Source: Wyeomyia smithii (lineage: Eukaryota; Arthropoda; Insecta; Diptera; Culicidae). From it: a stretch of DNA of 64,000 nt. The translations under genes were made by a program, and so were the position numbers. The first letter of the stretch is position 1. Each line of letters opens with the position of its first letter. A model generated the notes under the pieces. That model worked only from the letters and a program-made list of their open reading frames with translations. It ran no database searches and was not told where the DNA came from. Location of the stretch: NCBI RefSeq assembly GCF_029784165.1, contig NC_073696.1, positions 153,132,372 to 153,196,371 on the forward strand. Reading direction: 5' to 3'. Shown piece by piece: positions 12,201-23,068 of the stretch.

Positions 12201-12554
12201 TCCATTATCCCCAAGGTATCGACGAACCCGTGGTTCAAGAGATTGGATGTAGGTCGAGACTTCATTTGCATGATGTCTCGGCTCATGTCCTATCACTATG
12301 GATTTGACGCGCATCTCCGTCGTATTGGGCTTGGGGAAGGCGGTATCTGTGCCTGTGGTGAAGGTTATCACGACATAGAGCATGTGGTTTGGTCTTGCCC
12401 TGAACACCGTGGCGCCAGGCTTAAATTAATAGCTTCCCTGCAGGCCGAGGGTAGACAGCCAGCTGTTCCTGTTCGTGATGTCTTGGCGAGCCTTGACCTT
12501 CCCTACTTGTCCTTCATATACATTTTCCTGAAATCCATCCATGCGCCAGTCTAG
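9268..12554 (+). pseudogene. LINE A ORF2 remainder: endonuclease, RT, RNase H (decayed)
   Basis: Resumes with CETWLTSN, then FNIIRLDRD. About 330 bp of the endonuclease, including the GDFNSH catalytic region, is missing near 9428 compared with LINE C. It continues with DLSLCS, SDHLSI, RT fragments (VLGHLGAFDSV, LPQGSCLSPLLYNFYVND, QLADDNSVT), GAHPGDLIRLYQTTILSV, RNase H (FYTDGSLLNGSTGF, ELAAIQYTL, FTDSLSSIEAL, NEKANSLAK) and the terminal Cys/His motif CACGEGYHDIEH. Many stops and frameshifts (about 10080, 10627, 11034, 11462, 12140). A perfect palindrome at 10022-10088 replaces part of the linker before RT. The element family is the same as LINE C. Confidence 0.9.
10022..10088. repeat. Perfect 28-bp-arm palindrome in LINE A ORF2
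   Basis: Arms 10022-10049 and 10061-10088 are exact reverse complements (core AAATATCCACCGACTCGA), with an 11-nt loop. The right arm is the original ORF2 sequence (RWIFDFA, as RWILDFS in LINE C), so the left arm is an inverted copy of it. Confidence 0.95.
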
Positions 12555-12930
12555 TTCCACTCCTCTCCGCCTACATCTAACTTAACCGCAAGTACACGTT
12601 TGGACCCCCGATCCAGAACCAGCAACTAGACCCCGTACGATACCAGCAACTAGAGGCCCGAGGAAAACTGTTCGTGTCTTCGTTTAGGAGAACATAACAA
12701 ATAGCTGGTCATTGTTTTTGGCTGTTTGAAGAACATCATGACGCCCCAACAACAAATCATCAATTTTAAAACGCGTTTTAGTTTTGTGAGGATGGATAAA
12801 AATGAAGTGAGGATAAAAAATTTGTCTTTAGTTTTTAGGATACTTTATGAAGTAAGATCTAGATCTAATTGGCTCCGTAAAACATTGACTTGTATTGTGC
12901 CGTGTCAAATAAACATTGATTGAAAAAAAG
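12555..12930 (+). other. LINE A 3' UTR and A-rich tail
   Basis: Non-coding sequence after the ORF2 stop, ending TTGTATTGTGCCGTGTCAAA, then AATAAA and a short A run near 12925. The same signature occurs at the 3' ends of LINE C (22761 region, minus) and of the remnant at 14641 (minus), which fixes this as the LINE end. Confidence 0.8.
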
Positions 12931-14110
12931 CCTGATTCTAGGTTTTACTCCGAAAGCGTGGCGACAAGTACGATTTATTTTCATCCCCAAGGCCAATAAA
13001 AGAAACAAAACATTACCAAAATTCTTTAGGTATATTAGCTTATCATCAGTTCTTCTCAAAAAAAAAAACACATAGAGTCATCATATTTTTCTAAATCTCC
13101 TCTCAGCAAATATCAATTTGCATATCAAGAGGGTAAATCGTCTGTCATTGTTACAAAACTAGAGAAATCAAAAAGAGGAATATCAGCAAACCTTGGAAGC
13201 TCTTACATAAGTCGTTAACAGTTGATTGTCTCAAAAAAAAAGATAGATGAAGGGTTTGAAGGCAAGTATGACGCTATCATCGCTAACCGAATGCAAACTG
13301 CCCTAAACATTGTTTAAGGATGGTCTAAATGTAAATCCGATAAGGAAGGTCTAAATGTAAATCCTTCAAAAACTTCTATCTTTCCATTTACACGAAGGAG
13401 AAAAGTTATGCTAAATAATGTAAGATTGAAAGGTGAGCTCTTGGAACTCTCAGACAACGTCAAATATCTCGGGGTACTTTTTGTCAAAAAAGCTTACCTG
13501 GAATACACATCTAGAGCAGGTAATAGGCAAAGTCACAAATACTCTATGTATATGTAATGAACCTCTCGGTAAACAAGGGGGACTTAAACCGAAAATGATC
13601 CATTGGATTTATTCGGCTAATGTGAGACCCAGAATTACCTACGCTTTACTGGTCTGATTGTCAAAGACGAAAGAAAGAGGTGCTCAAGATAAGTTTAAAA
13701 AATAACTATAACGGGTGCAATGAGAAGTACACCAATCAAGGCATTAGAAGCTTTACTCTTTGTGCTTCCACTGCATCTTTTTTTACAATTAGAAGCAGAT
13801 TTAAGGATCAAAAGACTTTTGAAACTCTTCGAAGGTGACCTTACAGGTCATCTCAATATTCTAAAAACTATTCGTATCAATTCCCTAGTAACCAACAATG
13901 AAGGCTTGATGAAGAAAAGATGCAACTTTGAAAGAAGATTTCGAATAGTTTAGCCTAAGCGCTTAGGGAACGCGGGGTACCCCCCCCCCCCGCTTTCAAA
14001 GAAAGATCTAAGCACATATACTGGTCTAATAACAGGGCATTATCCGAGCCGTTATCACTTGAAGAACATGAAAAAACGAGTCAGTGATCACCCTAAAGCT
14101 ACAACCCATT
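12931..14110 (+). pseudogene. Highly decayed LINE reverse transcriptase / C-terminal region, related to LINE D
   Basis: Broken frames match LINE D in order: FTPKAWRQVRFIFIPKA (RT start), NVKYLGVLF, LTWNTHLEQVIGK, IHWIYSANVRPRITYALLV, STPIKALEALLFVLPLH and GLITGHYPSRYHLK. The matching LINE D motifs include NWRKTRMIFIPNA, IYWLYQAIKRPRITYASLV and GLFTGHCPSKHHL. Numerous stops and deletions mean it is old. A C run lies at 13980-13991. Both ends are lost. Confidence 0.75.
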
Positions 14111-14640
14111 GCGAAATGTAACAAAACTCTTAAGACACATTGAATGGCGAAGGATAGTTTCTCCTGTTTTTAATATCTGATTTGAATAAAGTTCTAAATA
14201 ATCTTTGCTTGCCTGCCAGGTCAAGTTCATTTACTGATTCGTTCAGTTGACCACGAATATTCAACTCATAGTCAACTTCTTCTGAGTTTAAATGTTCAGC
14301 GTAGAGAAATTTGTCCATTTTCAAGAATAAATTTATATAAAGTAGTATTGCCAAGAATACAGGTTAGATTATACAATAATTATACTCAAAAACAACAATA
14401 CAACAATGTGCAACAAAATATAGATACTTATCATTTAATGATCAATACACAGTCGAAAATGTTTGAAAATGTAAAAATAAAATTTTGCAGTAAAAATATT
14501 AATAAAGCGAATGTATTTTTTAAATCCTGAACAAAAACAAATGTCCATTCAGATTTACCAAAAAAATTAAAGAAAATACTCAAGAAGATTTTGTTTTAAG
14601 CAAAATTATTCAAATATTGTGCCATTTGTAACAGGGGACG
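14111..14640. other. AT-rich stretch, no supported gene
   Basis: Short frames only. Nothing recognised apart from A/T-rich simple sequence and CAACAATA-like runs near 14390-14420. Confidence 0.6.
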
Positions 14641-14900
14641 GTTTTTTTTTCACACATTTATTTGACATGGCACAATACAAATAACACGGGATGGTTGGGA
14701 CCGGAGCCTGATTTGGGGATTTGCGGGTGGCTTAATTGCACCACTCTATCGCGAGAGGCCACCCACCTTTGTTGTTCTTGCCAAGCTAATGAAACCCTCC
14801 TTATTTCGGGCGGGTTTTGTTTGTTCCCTGATTCCTTTGAAACGATTCTACCTTACCGAAAACAATTTCGATATTCCATCAAACCTTAGAGAAAACTACC
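14641..14900 (-). mobile_element. 5'-truncated LINE 3' end (LINE A/C type)
   Basis: Read on the minus strand, the segment ends TTGTATTGTGCCATGTCAAA, AATAAA-like sequence and an A run, the same terminal signature as LINE A (12900) and LINE C (22780). Only 3' UTR sequence remains, as expected for a short 5'-truncated insertion. The inner (5') boundary near 14900 is approximate. Confidence 0.7.
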
Positions 14901-15260
14901 AGGAATAACAAACCACAACACGATGAAATCGGTTTGGCCAAATAGATTTTACTGGCCGATTATCATCACTGGGAAGGCTTCAGACTTGAAGCCAACCTCG
15001 CTTGCTTTTAATTCAAAGCGATTATAATATAATGAACCACAAAATATCCGAACGTGAAAACGCCTCAAACCAGAAAAATAACTAAAATAGATTGCGATTG
15101 AAAACTATATAGGTATTATGTTGGCATTTACATTTAGTAATTAATACAACTTTGCATTGTCATTTTTTTTCATTGCGGGGTTCGAACCTCTTTGTTTTCT
15201 TACCTTCTAATTATTTCCATTGCTTTATCTAAGAGTAGCCGTACTATTCAAACATTTTCC
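14901..15260. other. Spacer before LINE D with a B-box-like motif
   Basis: No gene seen. GGGGTTCGAACC at about 15177-15188 resembles the tRNA T-arm/B-box but lacks a convincing flanking tRNA fold. Confidence 0.4.
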
Positions 15261-15412
15261 ATGTGGCTTGAGTTAAAGTCGGTACATTCAGTCGAAGCGG
15301 TCAGACAGTCAAGAGACCGAGACAGTTCGACTCCTCTAACTGCAGTGAAAGCAATCCTCTTCCAAAAAGGAAGAAGGAATGTCAGACTTCTACTGCTACT
15401 CGGAAGTAGTCA

Positions 15413-16265
15413 GTGAATAGGCGGATGGAGGTGATCAGAGGTAATGCCAATGGGACTGCAAATAGCCCGGTGGGTAAACCTAAAGCGCCTCCTACCTACA
15501 CTGAAGTCCTTAGCCAGTTCAAGGTTGGACTGATGCCTAAGGACTATCCGATGTCTCGGCTCTCGACTACCATGATGGAACTAGTAGAAGAGTCCATCCT
15601 GGCTATAGTCGTTGATAAGAGAAAGGAACAATTCAAGCCCAAATTCACCAACTGCTGGTTTAGGTCCGGGTTTATGGTAATAGAGTGCCAGAACCAGGAA
15701 ACTGCAGACTGGCTGAAAGGAATTGTTCCGAGTATCAAGCCATGGGAAACAGTTGATCTGATGGTTGTTGATAGTGAATCTATCCCGAGACCAGAAATTT
15801 TAGCTGTCTTCTTCCCCAAAAGTGAGAAAAACGACAATGAAACCATATTGGCCCTGGTTGAAGGCCATTGCCACTGATTCTTGGAGGGTGTTAAAGCGCA
15901 AGCCCATCAAGAATCATGTGCAGCTTATCCTGTCAGTAGACGAAGCGTCAGCGAAAAAAATCGCTGATTGGAACTACAAACTGAATTATAAATTCGGAAT
16001 TATATACCCGCGGAATATCAGGGCTGGTCGAAATTTCAAAAGCGCCAGGTTTGGATCCACGAAAAATGCTGTAATTGCCGAAAAAGTTCTGCCTTCACTA
16101 CCGAGTGATAGCAAAAACCGGTGTAAACAGCCTGTTCAAGGGAGCACACCTGAGGGAGAGCAAAACAAGCACTCAAATGTACCCTTGAATAATCACCGTA
16201 CGCAGGGGGAGCGAAAGAAGCCCCCGGGAGCAAAGTTGTACCGAGATGGACGACAAGAACATTAA
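15413..16265 (+). pseudogene. LINE D ORF1 (DUF4780-like), one frameshift
   Basis: The frame opens at 15413 (MNRRMEVIRGN) and runs to about 15870, then continues in another frame (LKAIATDSWRVLKRKP...) to 16265. The middle carries FKPKFTNCWFRSGFMVIEC, then SIKPWETVDLMVV and SIPRPEILAVFFP, features of the insect-LINE ORF1 domain DUF4780. A run of A's near 15825-15845 is a likely slip site. The C-terminal part is basic. The end overlaps the ORF2 start by about 20 bp, a usual bicistronic LINE layout. Role by family: RNA-binding ORF1 protein. Confidence 0.75.
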
Positions 16266-19200
16266 GTTCATCCAGGTGAACCTGCATCATGCAAAAGGGG
16301 CAAGCGGAATCCTTTGTCGCAGGTTCACCAAAGAAAACATCAACGTGGCTATTGTCCAAGAGCCATGGGTGAACAAAAATAAAATCTTAGGACTTTCAAC
16401 AAATAAGGGTAAGCTCCTTTATGATGATTCTGCGCCTGCACCAAGAGCAGCGCTTTTGGTAAGTAGTAATACCAATTTTACGCCACTTGCAGAATTCATC
16501 GGACGGGATATAGTAGCTGTGCAAGTGGAACTGCCAACGACACGGGGAAAAGCAGAAATAATGGTGGCCTCCGCCTACTTCCCAGGGGAACTAGAAGGAG
16601 CCCCTCCCAGGGAAGTACAGGAGTTTATAGCACACTGCAAGAGGCAAAATAAGCAGTTCATCGTTGGGTGTGTTGCAAACGCCCATCACACAATATGGGG
16701 AAGCACAGACATAAACAAAAGAGGTGAGTGCCTTTTTGAATATATACTATCTAATAATATTTATATATGCAATCGAGGTAATAATCCAACTTTTGTAAAT
16801 GCAATTCGACAAGAAGTGCTCGACCTAACCTTATCGAGCGCTAAACTATCGGAATAAATCGTCAACTGGCATGTATCTGATGAGATTTCTCTATCGGATC
16901 ACAAGCAAATTTTGTTTGACTATAACGCAGGGGACTTAGTAACGGAAGTTTATAGAAACCCTAGAAAAACCAACTGGGAGCTTTTTCATTCAAAAATAGT
17001 TCGTGATGAATCTACCTTTGAAGGGCAAATCCAGACAATAAACGAACTGGAGGATTCATCACAAAAATTTACGAATAAAATCATAGCCCTTTATAACCAA
17101 AGCTGTCCAACCAAGACGCGAGTATCCAACAAAGACGCGCCTTGGTGGAACAAAAATCTAGAAAAACTGAGGAAGTTAACTAGAAGGTTGTTCAACAGAG
17201 CCAAGTTAACCTCAAATTGGGATGCTTATAGAGAGTCCCTTACGCAATACAATAAAGAAATTAGGAAATCACGCAGGAGGGGATGGAGATTAATGTGTGA
17301 ACAAATTGAAAGCACCCCTGCAGCTGCAAGAGTACACAAAGCCCTGTTCAAAGATCACACGAATGGCTTGGGCAGAATAAAGAAGGACGACGGTACTTTT
17401 ACTGCCGATTCTCTTGAAACACTCAATGTTATGATGGAGAAACATTTCCCAGGATCACGACCCATTCTAGAAGAAGAAACGCAGGACTCAAATGCGCCAT
17501 GTGGTGGTTCGACTATCGCTAGGACAAATGCGCATTACATAGCCTGCGATATCTTCACAGAATCGAAAGTGGAATGGGCAATCAACTCATTCGAGCCCTA
17601 TAAGTCCCCGGGATTGGATGGATTACCACCAATAATGCTTCAACGGTGTGGAAGGGTAATGATTCCATTCATAACCGAGATATTTAGGGCAAGCCTGACA
17701 CTTAATTACATACCCACCAACTGGAGAAAAACGAGAATGATCTTCATACCAAATGCTGGGAAGCGCGACAAAACACTTCCAGAAGCCTTTAAACCAATTA
17801 GTCTAACCTCCATTATGTTAGAAATTATGAAAAAACTAATTGACTATCACGTTAAATCAACGTACCTAAAAACCTCTCCGCTGAGCAGGTATCAGTTTGC
17901 ATATCGTAGCAACATGTCAACAGTGGATGCAATACATATGCTGACGACAAAAATAGCGAAATCTATAGATACAGAAGAAATCGCACTCGCTGCGTTCTTA
18001 GACATAGAGGGAGCTTTTGATAATGTATCGCATCACTCAATGTTGAACGCAATGGGACACCATGGGTTTGTTACATATATCTCAAAATGGATCAAAACCA
18101 TGCTGAATAGTCGTGAGATAACTGCAGTATTGGGTAATACTACCCTTACAAGGAACACAACTAAGGGATGCCCGCAAGGTGGAGTTCTATCACCTTTGCT
18201 GTGATCATTGGTCGTAGACCAGCTACTTAGAAACCTACCTGAGCTAGGTTTCGAAGTGGTCGGATTCGCAAATGATGTTGTGATTCTTGTGAGGGGAAAA
18301 TTCGACAGTACAGTATCGGAGAGAATGCAGTTAGCTCTAAACAATACTTTAGAATGGTGTAGACAAGAGGGGCTGACCATTAACCCCTCTAAACAACCAT
18401 TATTCCCTTCGCCCGGAAAAAAGGTACAACATTAAGAGCCTGAATCTGGGCGAGACCACATTGCAGCTTTCCACTGAGACTAAACATCTTGGAGTAGCTT
18501 TAGATCAGAAACTCAGCTGGAATGCACATATTGAATATGTCATCGGTAAAGCTACGAATGCCCTCTGGGCATGTAGCAAAGCTATTGGCAGAACATGAGG
18601 TCTAAGGCCAAGTATGATTTATTGGTTGTACCAGGCAATAAAAAGACCAAGAATAACGTATGCCTCGTTAGTGTGGTGGCCTAAAACAAAAGAAAGGTCA
18701 ACGCAGAACAAGCTTGGCAAGTTGCAAAGGCTAATTTGTAATGCAATTACAGGAGTAATGAAAAGTGCTCCGTCGAAAGCCTTAGATGCAATTCTGCATC
18801 TATTACCACTCCACCAGGTAGTACAACTAGAGGCAGAAAAAAGTGCATTGAGACTAACACGCCTTGAAAAAGTACATGATGGAGATCAGACAGGCCAGCT
18901 GGCAATCCTCAAACATTTCCAGCTGAGCAAACATATACCAGGTATCGAAGACTGGATGAATACAGAAGCAAACTTCGAATTACCTTTTAAAATCATAGAG
19001 ACCGAACGGGAAGTTTGGGAACAAGGTGGCCCGAATATCCGACAAGGCTCTGTCGTATTTTACACAGATGGCTCAAAAATGAATGATTCAACCGGAGCAG
19101 GTATAAATGGTCCTGGGATAAGTATCTCGATACCAATGGGCCGTTGGCCTACAGGGTTACAGGCCGAAATATTTGCTATTTATGAATGTGCACAAGTTTG

Positions 19201-19951
19201 TTTGGCTAGGAAATACAGGCATGCTAACATATGCATTTTTTCTGATAGCAAAGCAGCACTCAAAGCACTAAAAGCACTAAAAGCCTTTACATGTACCTCT
19301 AAGCTAGTATGGGAGTGCATCCTTTCACTGAAACAACTGGCAGAAAGGAACCAAGTATGGTTATACTGGGTTCCTGGTCACTGCGGAGTGGAAGGCAATG
19401 AAAAAGCCGATACGTTAGCTAGACAGGGGTCATGTACCGATTTCATTGGCCCAGAACCGTTCTGCGGGGTGTCATCAAGCGCCTTGAAAGCAGAATTGAA
19501 AACCTGGGAACATAGGACAATACAAGAGAACTGGATATGCTCAGTAGGGCTACGCAAGTCTAAACGCTTTATAAAATCAAGCGTCAAGAAAAGCCAGCAA
19601 TTGCTTAGTTTAAATAAAAAGGGACTAAGGACAATGACCGGACTGTTTACAGGACACTGTCCAAGTAAGCATCACCTGAGACAAATTGGTCAGTCAGATG
19701 ACGAAATTTGTCGTCTCTGCGGGTTCGAATGTGAAACCGCAGAACATTTGCTCTGCTACTGCAGTGCACTAATACAGCGCAGAATAAGAGCCTTTGGAAA
19801 AGGAACTTTGGAGCCTTTTGAGGTCTGGTCCGCGAATCTTAATGAGGTAATACATTTCATACGAAATTCAGTGCCTAATTGGGAGAAAGGGTGCGATATG
19901 ACAACGACGATCACTTCCATCAATAGTGATATGTCTGCCACGAGTACCTAG
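16246..19951 (+). pseudogene. LINE D ORF2: endonuclease, reverse transcriptase, RNase H (catalytic residues lost)
   Basis: Endonuclease 16246-16910: QVNLHHAKGA, VQEPWV, then GCVANAHHTIWGS where the family has GCDANAHHT (Asp lost), and SLSDHKQI. RT 17560-18420: SPGLDGLPP, FLDIEGAFDNVS, KGCPQGGVLSPLL and FANDVVI where FADDVVI is expected. RNase H 19050-19440: FYTDGSKM, EIFAIYECAQ, FSDSKAALKAL and WVPGHCGVEGNEKADTLAR, intact. Zinc motif CRLCGFECETAEHLLCYC follows. Stops at 16855-16857, 18202-18204 and 18597-18599, and a frameshift near 18400. The last 445 codons (18614-19951) are open. Dead copy with an apparently intact RNase H stretch. Confidence 0.88.
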
Positions 19952-20041
19952 ACTAAAGAAGAGGTATACCACAAAAGATCAAAATAATGGTCGCAGTGGT
20001 CCAAATCACACAAAAAAAAAATACAAAAAAAACTAACCGAC

Positions 20042-20130
20042 GATGACGGGTCTCGAACCCTAGAGCTTTTTAGCTTTCCAATAAGGGGAATTTAACGGTA
20101 CAATCTACCCTCTCTACCACCGAGTGATTT
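20042..20130 (-). other. tRNA-like sequence (degenerate tRNA or SINE head)
   Basis: On the minus strand there is an A-box-like TGGTAGAGAGGGTAGA and, about 50 nt on, GGGTTCGAGACCC, a T-arm with a 3-bp stem and TTCGAGA loop. The acceptor stem does not pair well, so a functional tRNA is unlikely. It directly follows the A-rich end of LINE D. Confidence 0.4.
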
Positions 20131-20232
20131 CAACTATCGATCATGCGCATGATAAAAGTATTAAGGAACGTACTCTCAACCATGGATTCTTTTACGTGCT
20201 AGGATTCCTCCTGTAGATTCTGCTGGTCCAGT

Positions 20233-20430
20233 TCAGGTATACGGTGATGACACTTCAGCGTGCTGCTCCCGGCCTAGCGCGTTGATGACGATCGGCGCTC
20301 TTCCGGCCGCGTGGTAGCTAACCAGGAACTTGTTCTTAGAAGACGGGACCTCGGGGTCTGAAGCGGGTTCAAACGTAGAGTTGGTGGTGCGTCGGGAATC
20401 TCCAGCGATATCTACACCACGAGCACGCAT
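20233..20430 (-). other. Unexplained GC-rich open frame, 65 codons
   Basis: An open frame (MRARGVDIAGDS...) in a segment clearly richer in G+C than its surroundings. The composition and even codon pattern suggest coding origin, perhaps a transposon fragment. I do not recognise the product. No knuckle, catalytic motif or membrane segment is visible. Confidence 0.3.
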
Positions 20431-21414
20431 ATAACAGATTTACGATTCTGCACATCGTTATCTTTCAAGTTGAAAGTTAATTACCTTTGATACAATTCTT
20501 GCACGCACGATATTTATCATGCACTCACTATGCTTACTTTGGAAACTACTGACTACTCTGGAAAAAATCCTATTATTAGTACTTCCCTAACGTAAACCAT
20601 TTTCACGTGGTTTGAATACCTTTTCAACCACACCGCGGCGTACTAGAGAAAAGCCGCTCCAACTTTTTTCACAATCCAAGAACAAGTGATCGAGAAAGCT
20701 AAGGCTCCCTCAGATAAAAATATGGTCCTAGAAACCATCGTGGCCGGAGCTACGTAATAATTCACGAAATTATTACGAGTGTTTCACCCAAACTCATTGG
20801 TAACGGAAGCCATCCCCTAAAGTATCCCCAAGGTATTGACTTACTCCACTCGAAGTTCGGGTATACACCTTAGTCATACTCTCAAACGCTTCTGCGCGAG
20901 ATAGCTAAAGATGCACACTCACTCTCTTGATATGGTGAGAACGAAAAGAAGGAAGGTTTTATATTGAGCGAGCCAAACATACAAGGGGTTGTTCATCGTT
21001 TGTTTTCAATTGTAATTGTAATTTAATGAACAACCTAAATTATGGTAATGCTACACCGCGAACCGTCGAGAAATAGACACTCTACCCACGACCACCCGCT
21101 TGTCAAAGCGGACTCTGTAACCTTGCGACTATGAAGCTTCCCTCGCAATTATTTACTCACACAAACTTCGGCTTGCGAACCATCACAACTTTCGAACCAT
21201 CAATTTAAATGTACTTTTTTTTTCAACTGGTCCATACGAATCGTTTGCCCATTCATAGGAAGATACCAATCAGCGATTCTCACAGTTATTCATTTATTTG
21301 AATCTTGGTGAATGTAAGCCGGTAACTTAAGTGACTATGAGAATCGCTCTGGTGAGTTTAGTAACTGTTAGATAAAGTGACTGGAGACTGTTCCTTATAC
21401 ATTTATATTTTTAG
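20431..21414. other. Intergenic or intronic stretch upstream of the kinase exons
   Basis: No coding exon recognised. It holds a 10-bp inverted pair (GGTTGTTCAT at 20987-20996, ATGAACAACC at 21026-21035) and a tRNA-like segment at 21048-21147. The last bases (21385-21414) are T-rich and end TTTTTAG, a splice acceptor for the exon at 21415. Confidence 0.5.
21048..21147 (-). repeat. Putative tRNA-derived SINE fragment
   Basis: On the minus strand, TAGTCGCAAGGTTACAGAG is followed by a TCCGCTTTGACAAGCGG stem-loop (anticodon-arm-like) and a diverged T-arm region ending CGGTTCGCGG. The spacing is tRNA-like but the B-box region is diverged. Weak call. Confidence 0.35.
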
Positions 21415-22230
21415 CTTTCCGGATTCATGAGTGTGGATTATGCAATCATTGGTAACAACGCTAGTATTTTGATATCCCGATTGTCACCTTTTGGTAATAT
21501 CTTGGATGTTTGCAATGTGATTAAAAGAGTCACAAGCAAAAACGTCGATGAATTCATTGCTATATTCATCACCACTCAAATTCTGACTATTGTAGACCAT
21601 CTGCATAGTTGTATGATTATCCATGCGGATATCAAGCCGGATAATTTTCTGCTGATGAAACCGTAAGTAGATTTGAATAGAACATAAGATGCAAATAATC
21701 TTGCAACTTCTAAACTTTCAGATTGAGCTTAGGATGCAGCACACTTTCTGTGCAGTTAATTGACTTCGGAGTCTCCATTGATTTAAAGCTTTTTCCGAAA
21801 AAAACGGCTTTCAAAAAGGTGACGCTGGTTTGCATGCAAAAATAAAAGCGCTTTCACTGGTTATTTTACTTGTTTGTTTCAGGTTGTTAAAACAGAAAGT
21901 TTCACTTGTATTGAAATGCTTGAAAACCGCTCTTGGACGTTCCAGCCAGATCTATATGGTGTTGCAGGAACAACGCATGTGATGCTGTTTGGAAGATATA
22001 TGGAGGTTCAGAAAGACACGGACAACTGGTATATTAAAACACGAATGCCACGATATTTTCGAAAAAACTTGTGGGATAATTATTTTTCAACCTTATTGAA
22101 TATAAGTGATTGTGAAGTAATGCCCAACCTTCAGACCCTAAGAAATATGTTGCTATCAGAAATAAATGACAATAGTAAATATTTTCGTGAAAAGCTAAAC
22201 GAGTTTAATCAAACACTTTTATCATTGTAA
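21415..22230 (+). CDS. Bub1/BubR1-family checkpoint kinase, last three exons
   Basis: Three exons join in frame: 21415-21662, 21722-21818 and 21883-22230 (TAA), with GT/AG introns of 59 and 64 bp, giving 230 residues. Motifs: GFMSVDYAIIGNNASILIS, SPFGNILDV, catalytic loop HADIKPDNFLL, DFGVSIDLKLFP (DFG Mg-binding Asp), ESFTCIEML, WTFQPDLYGVAGTTHVMLFG. The CIEM, YQ/FQxDLxGxAGTxHxMLFG order is characteristic of the C-terminal kinase domain of Bub1 and BubR1, which act at kinetochores in the spindle assembly checkpoint. The ATP-site lysine and earlier domains (TPR, GLEBS, KEN) must be in exons not found in the window: the exon begins right after an AG acceptor. Catalytic residues seen here look intact. 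Bub1 versus BubR1 is not resolved. A truncated gene copy remains possible. Confidence 0.88.
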
Positions 22231-22377
22231 TAACGAATACATCGATATATTCATAAATTATCGTTTTATTTTATATCTAGTCGATCCATTACTGAAAATA
22301 GTCATGAAAAAAAGAATTACGCTTGTTTGTGGAAGTAGTCTACAGTGAAAAGTTACAACCAACTTTGTATGCATCAT

Positions 22378-22383
22378 AATAAA
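22378..22383 (+). terminator. Poly-A signal of the kinase gene
   Basis: AATAAA about 150 bp after the stop codon, in an AT-rich 3' UTR. Position and sequence fit the canonical cleavage signal; not verified. Confidence 0.55.
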
Positions 22384-22760
22384 AATTGCTTTAGTTTGTC
22401 ATAACTTCAATTGAATTTGGCTAATGTCTAGTATAGCGCCAAGTATGGGGAAAATTGACTTTCAGTTAATGCTAGTTGAACGTTCCCGGTGATACTCGCG
22501 ATCAAAGGTTTCAAAATCAAGGATCATTTTTTTTTATTTCATTGCTGCATTAGTACAACATTCTTTAATACTCCATTAACGAAAATTTGTGATACCGACA
22601 TTAATCCATAGAGGATACAATTTCAAGATTGGTAAAAATCATAAAATTTTTCCTTGAAAAGTTATAAAAATACGTGTTGTCATTAATGATTGATGGAAAT
22701 GTGTCAATTGTCAATTGTGTGTCAAGAGAAGAGTAATTAAATGATTTAAGATAATAGGTT
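22384..22760. other. AT-rich intergenic, no gene seen
   Basis: Lies between the kinase 3' UTR and the 3' end of LINE C. Contains CAATTGTCAATTGTGTGTC near 22705 and no frame of note. Confidence 0.6.
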
Positions 22761-23068
22761 TAAAATTAGTTTATTTCACACGGCACGATACATTTTCTGT
22801 TTTACTGAGCCAAGTACAATTCGTATTAATTCTACGTTAGCAGGGAAAAGAGGGAGGCCTTTTATTTATTCTCGCGGCCGACTACGAGCTAGTGGGGATT
22901 TAAGGTGAGAGGAGGGAAATAATATTCTTGCTTAAAACTAATTAAGATATACGATCTATTTGTGTTTCGACTGGTGTTCTTTTTTGTTTTTTAAACATAG
23001 ATTTAGGCTCTTCGTGTTCGTGTCTCCAGCGTCATATACGGGTATTCTGACAAATAGACAAAAGAATA

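Larger units (their letters stand above)
15261..20030 (+). mobile_element. LINE D, LOA-like non-LTR retrotransposon
   Basis: A nearly full-length element: 5' UTR (about 15270-15420, with CAGTCGAAGCGGTCAGACAG), ORF1, ORF2 (endonuclease, RT, RNase H, zinc motif) and an A-rich 3' end near 20000-20030. ORF1 has no zinc knuckles but resembles the insect LINE ORF1 domain annotated as DUF4780. RNase H plus this ORF1 suggests the LOA (Lian/Bilbo) group; R1 is an alternative. End points are approximate because no clear target duplication was found. Confidence 0.75.

Noticed and set aside
15160..15200. tRNA gene around GGGGTTCGAACC
   Set aside because: The T-arm stem does not pair and no anticodon or acceptor arm can be placed.
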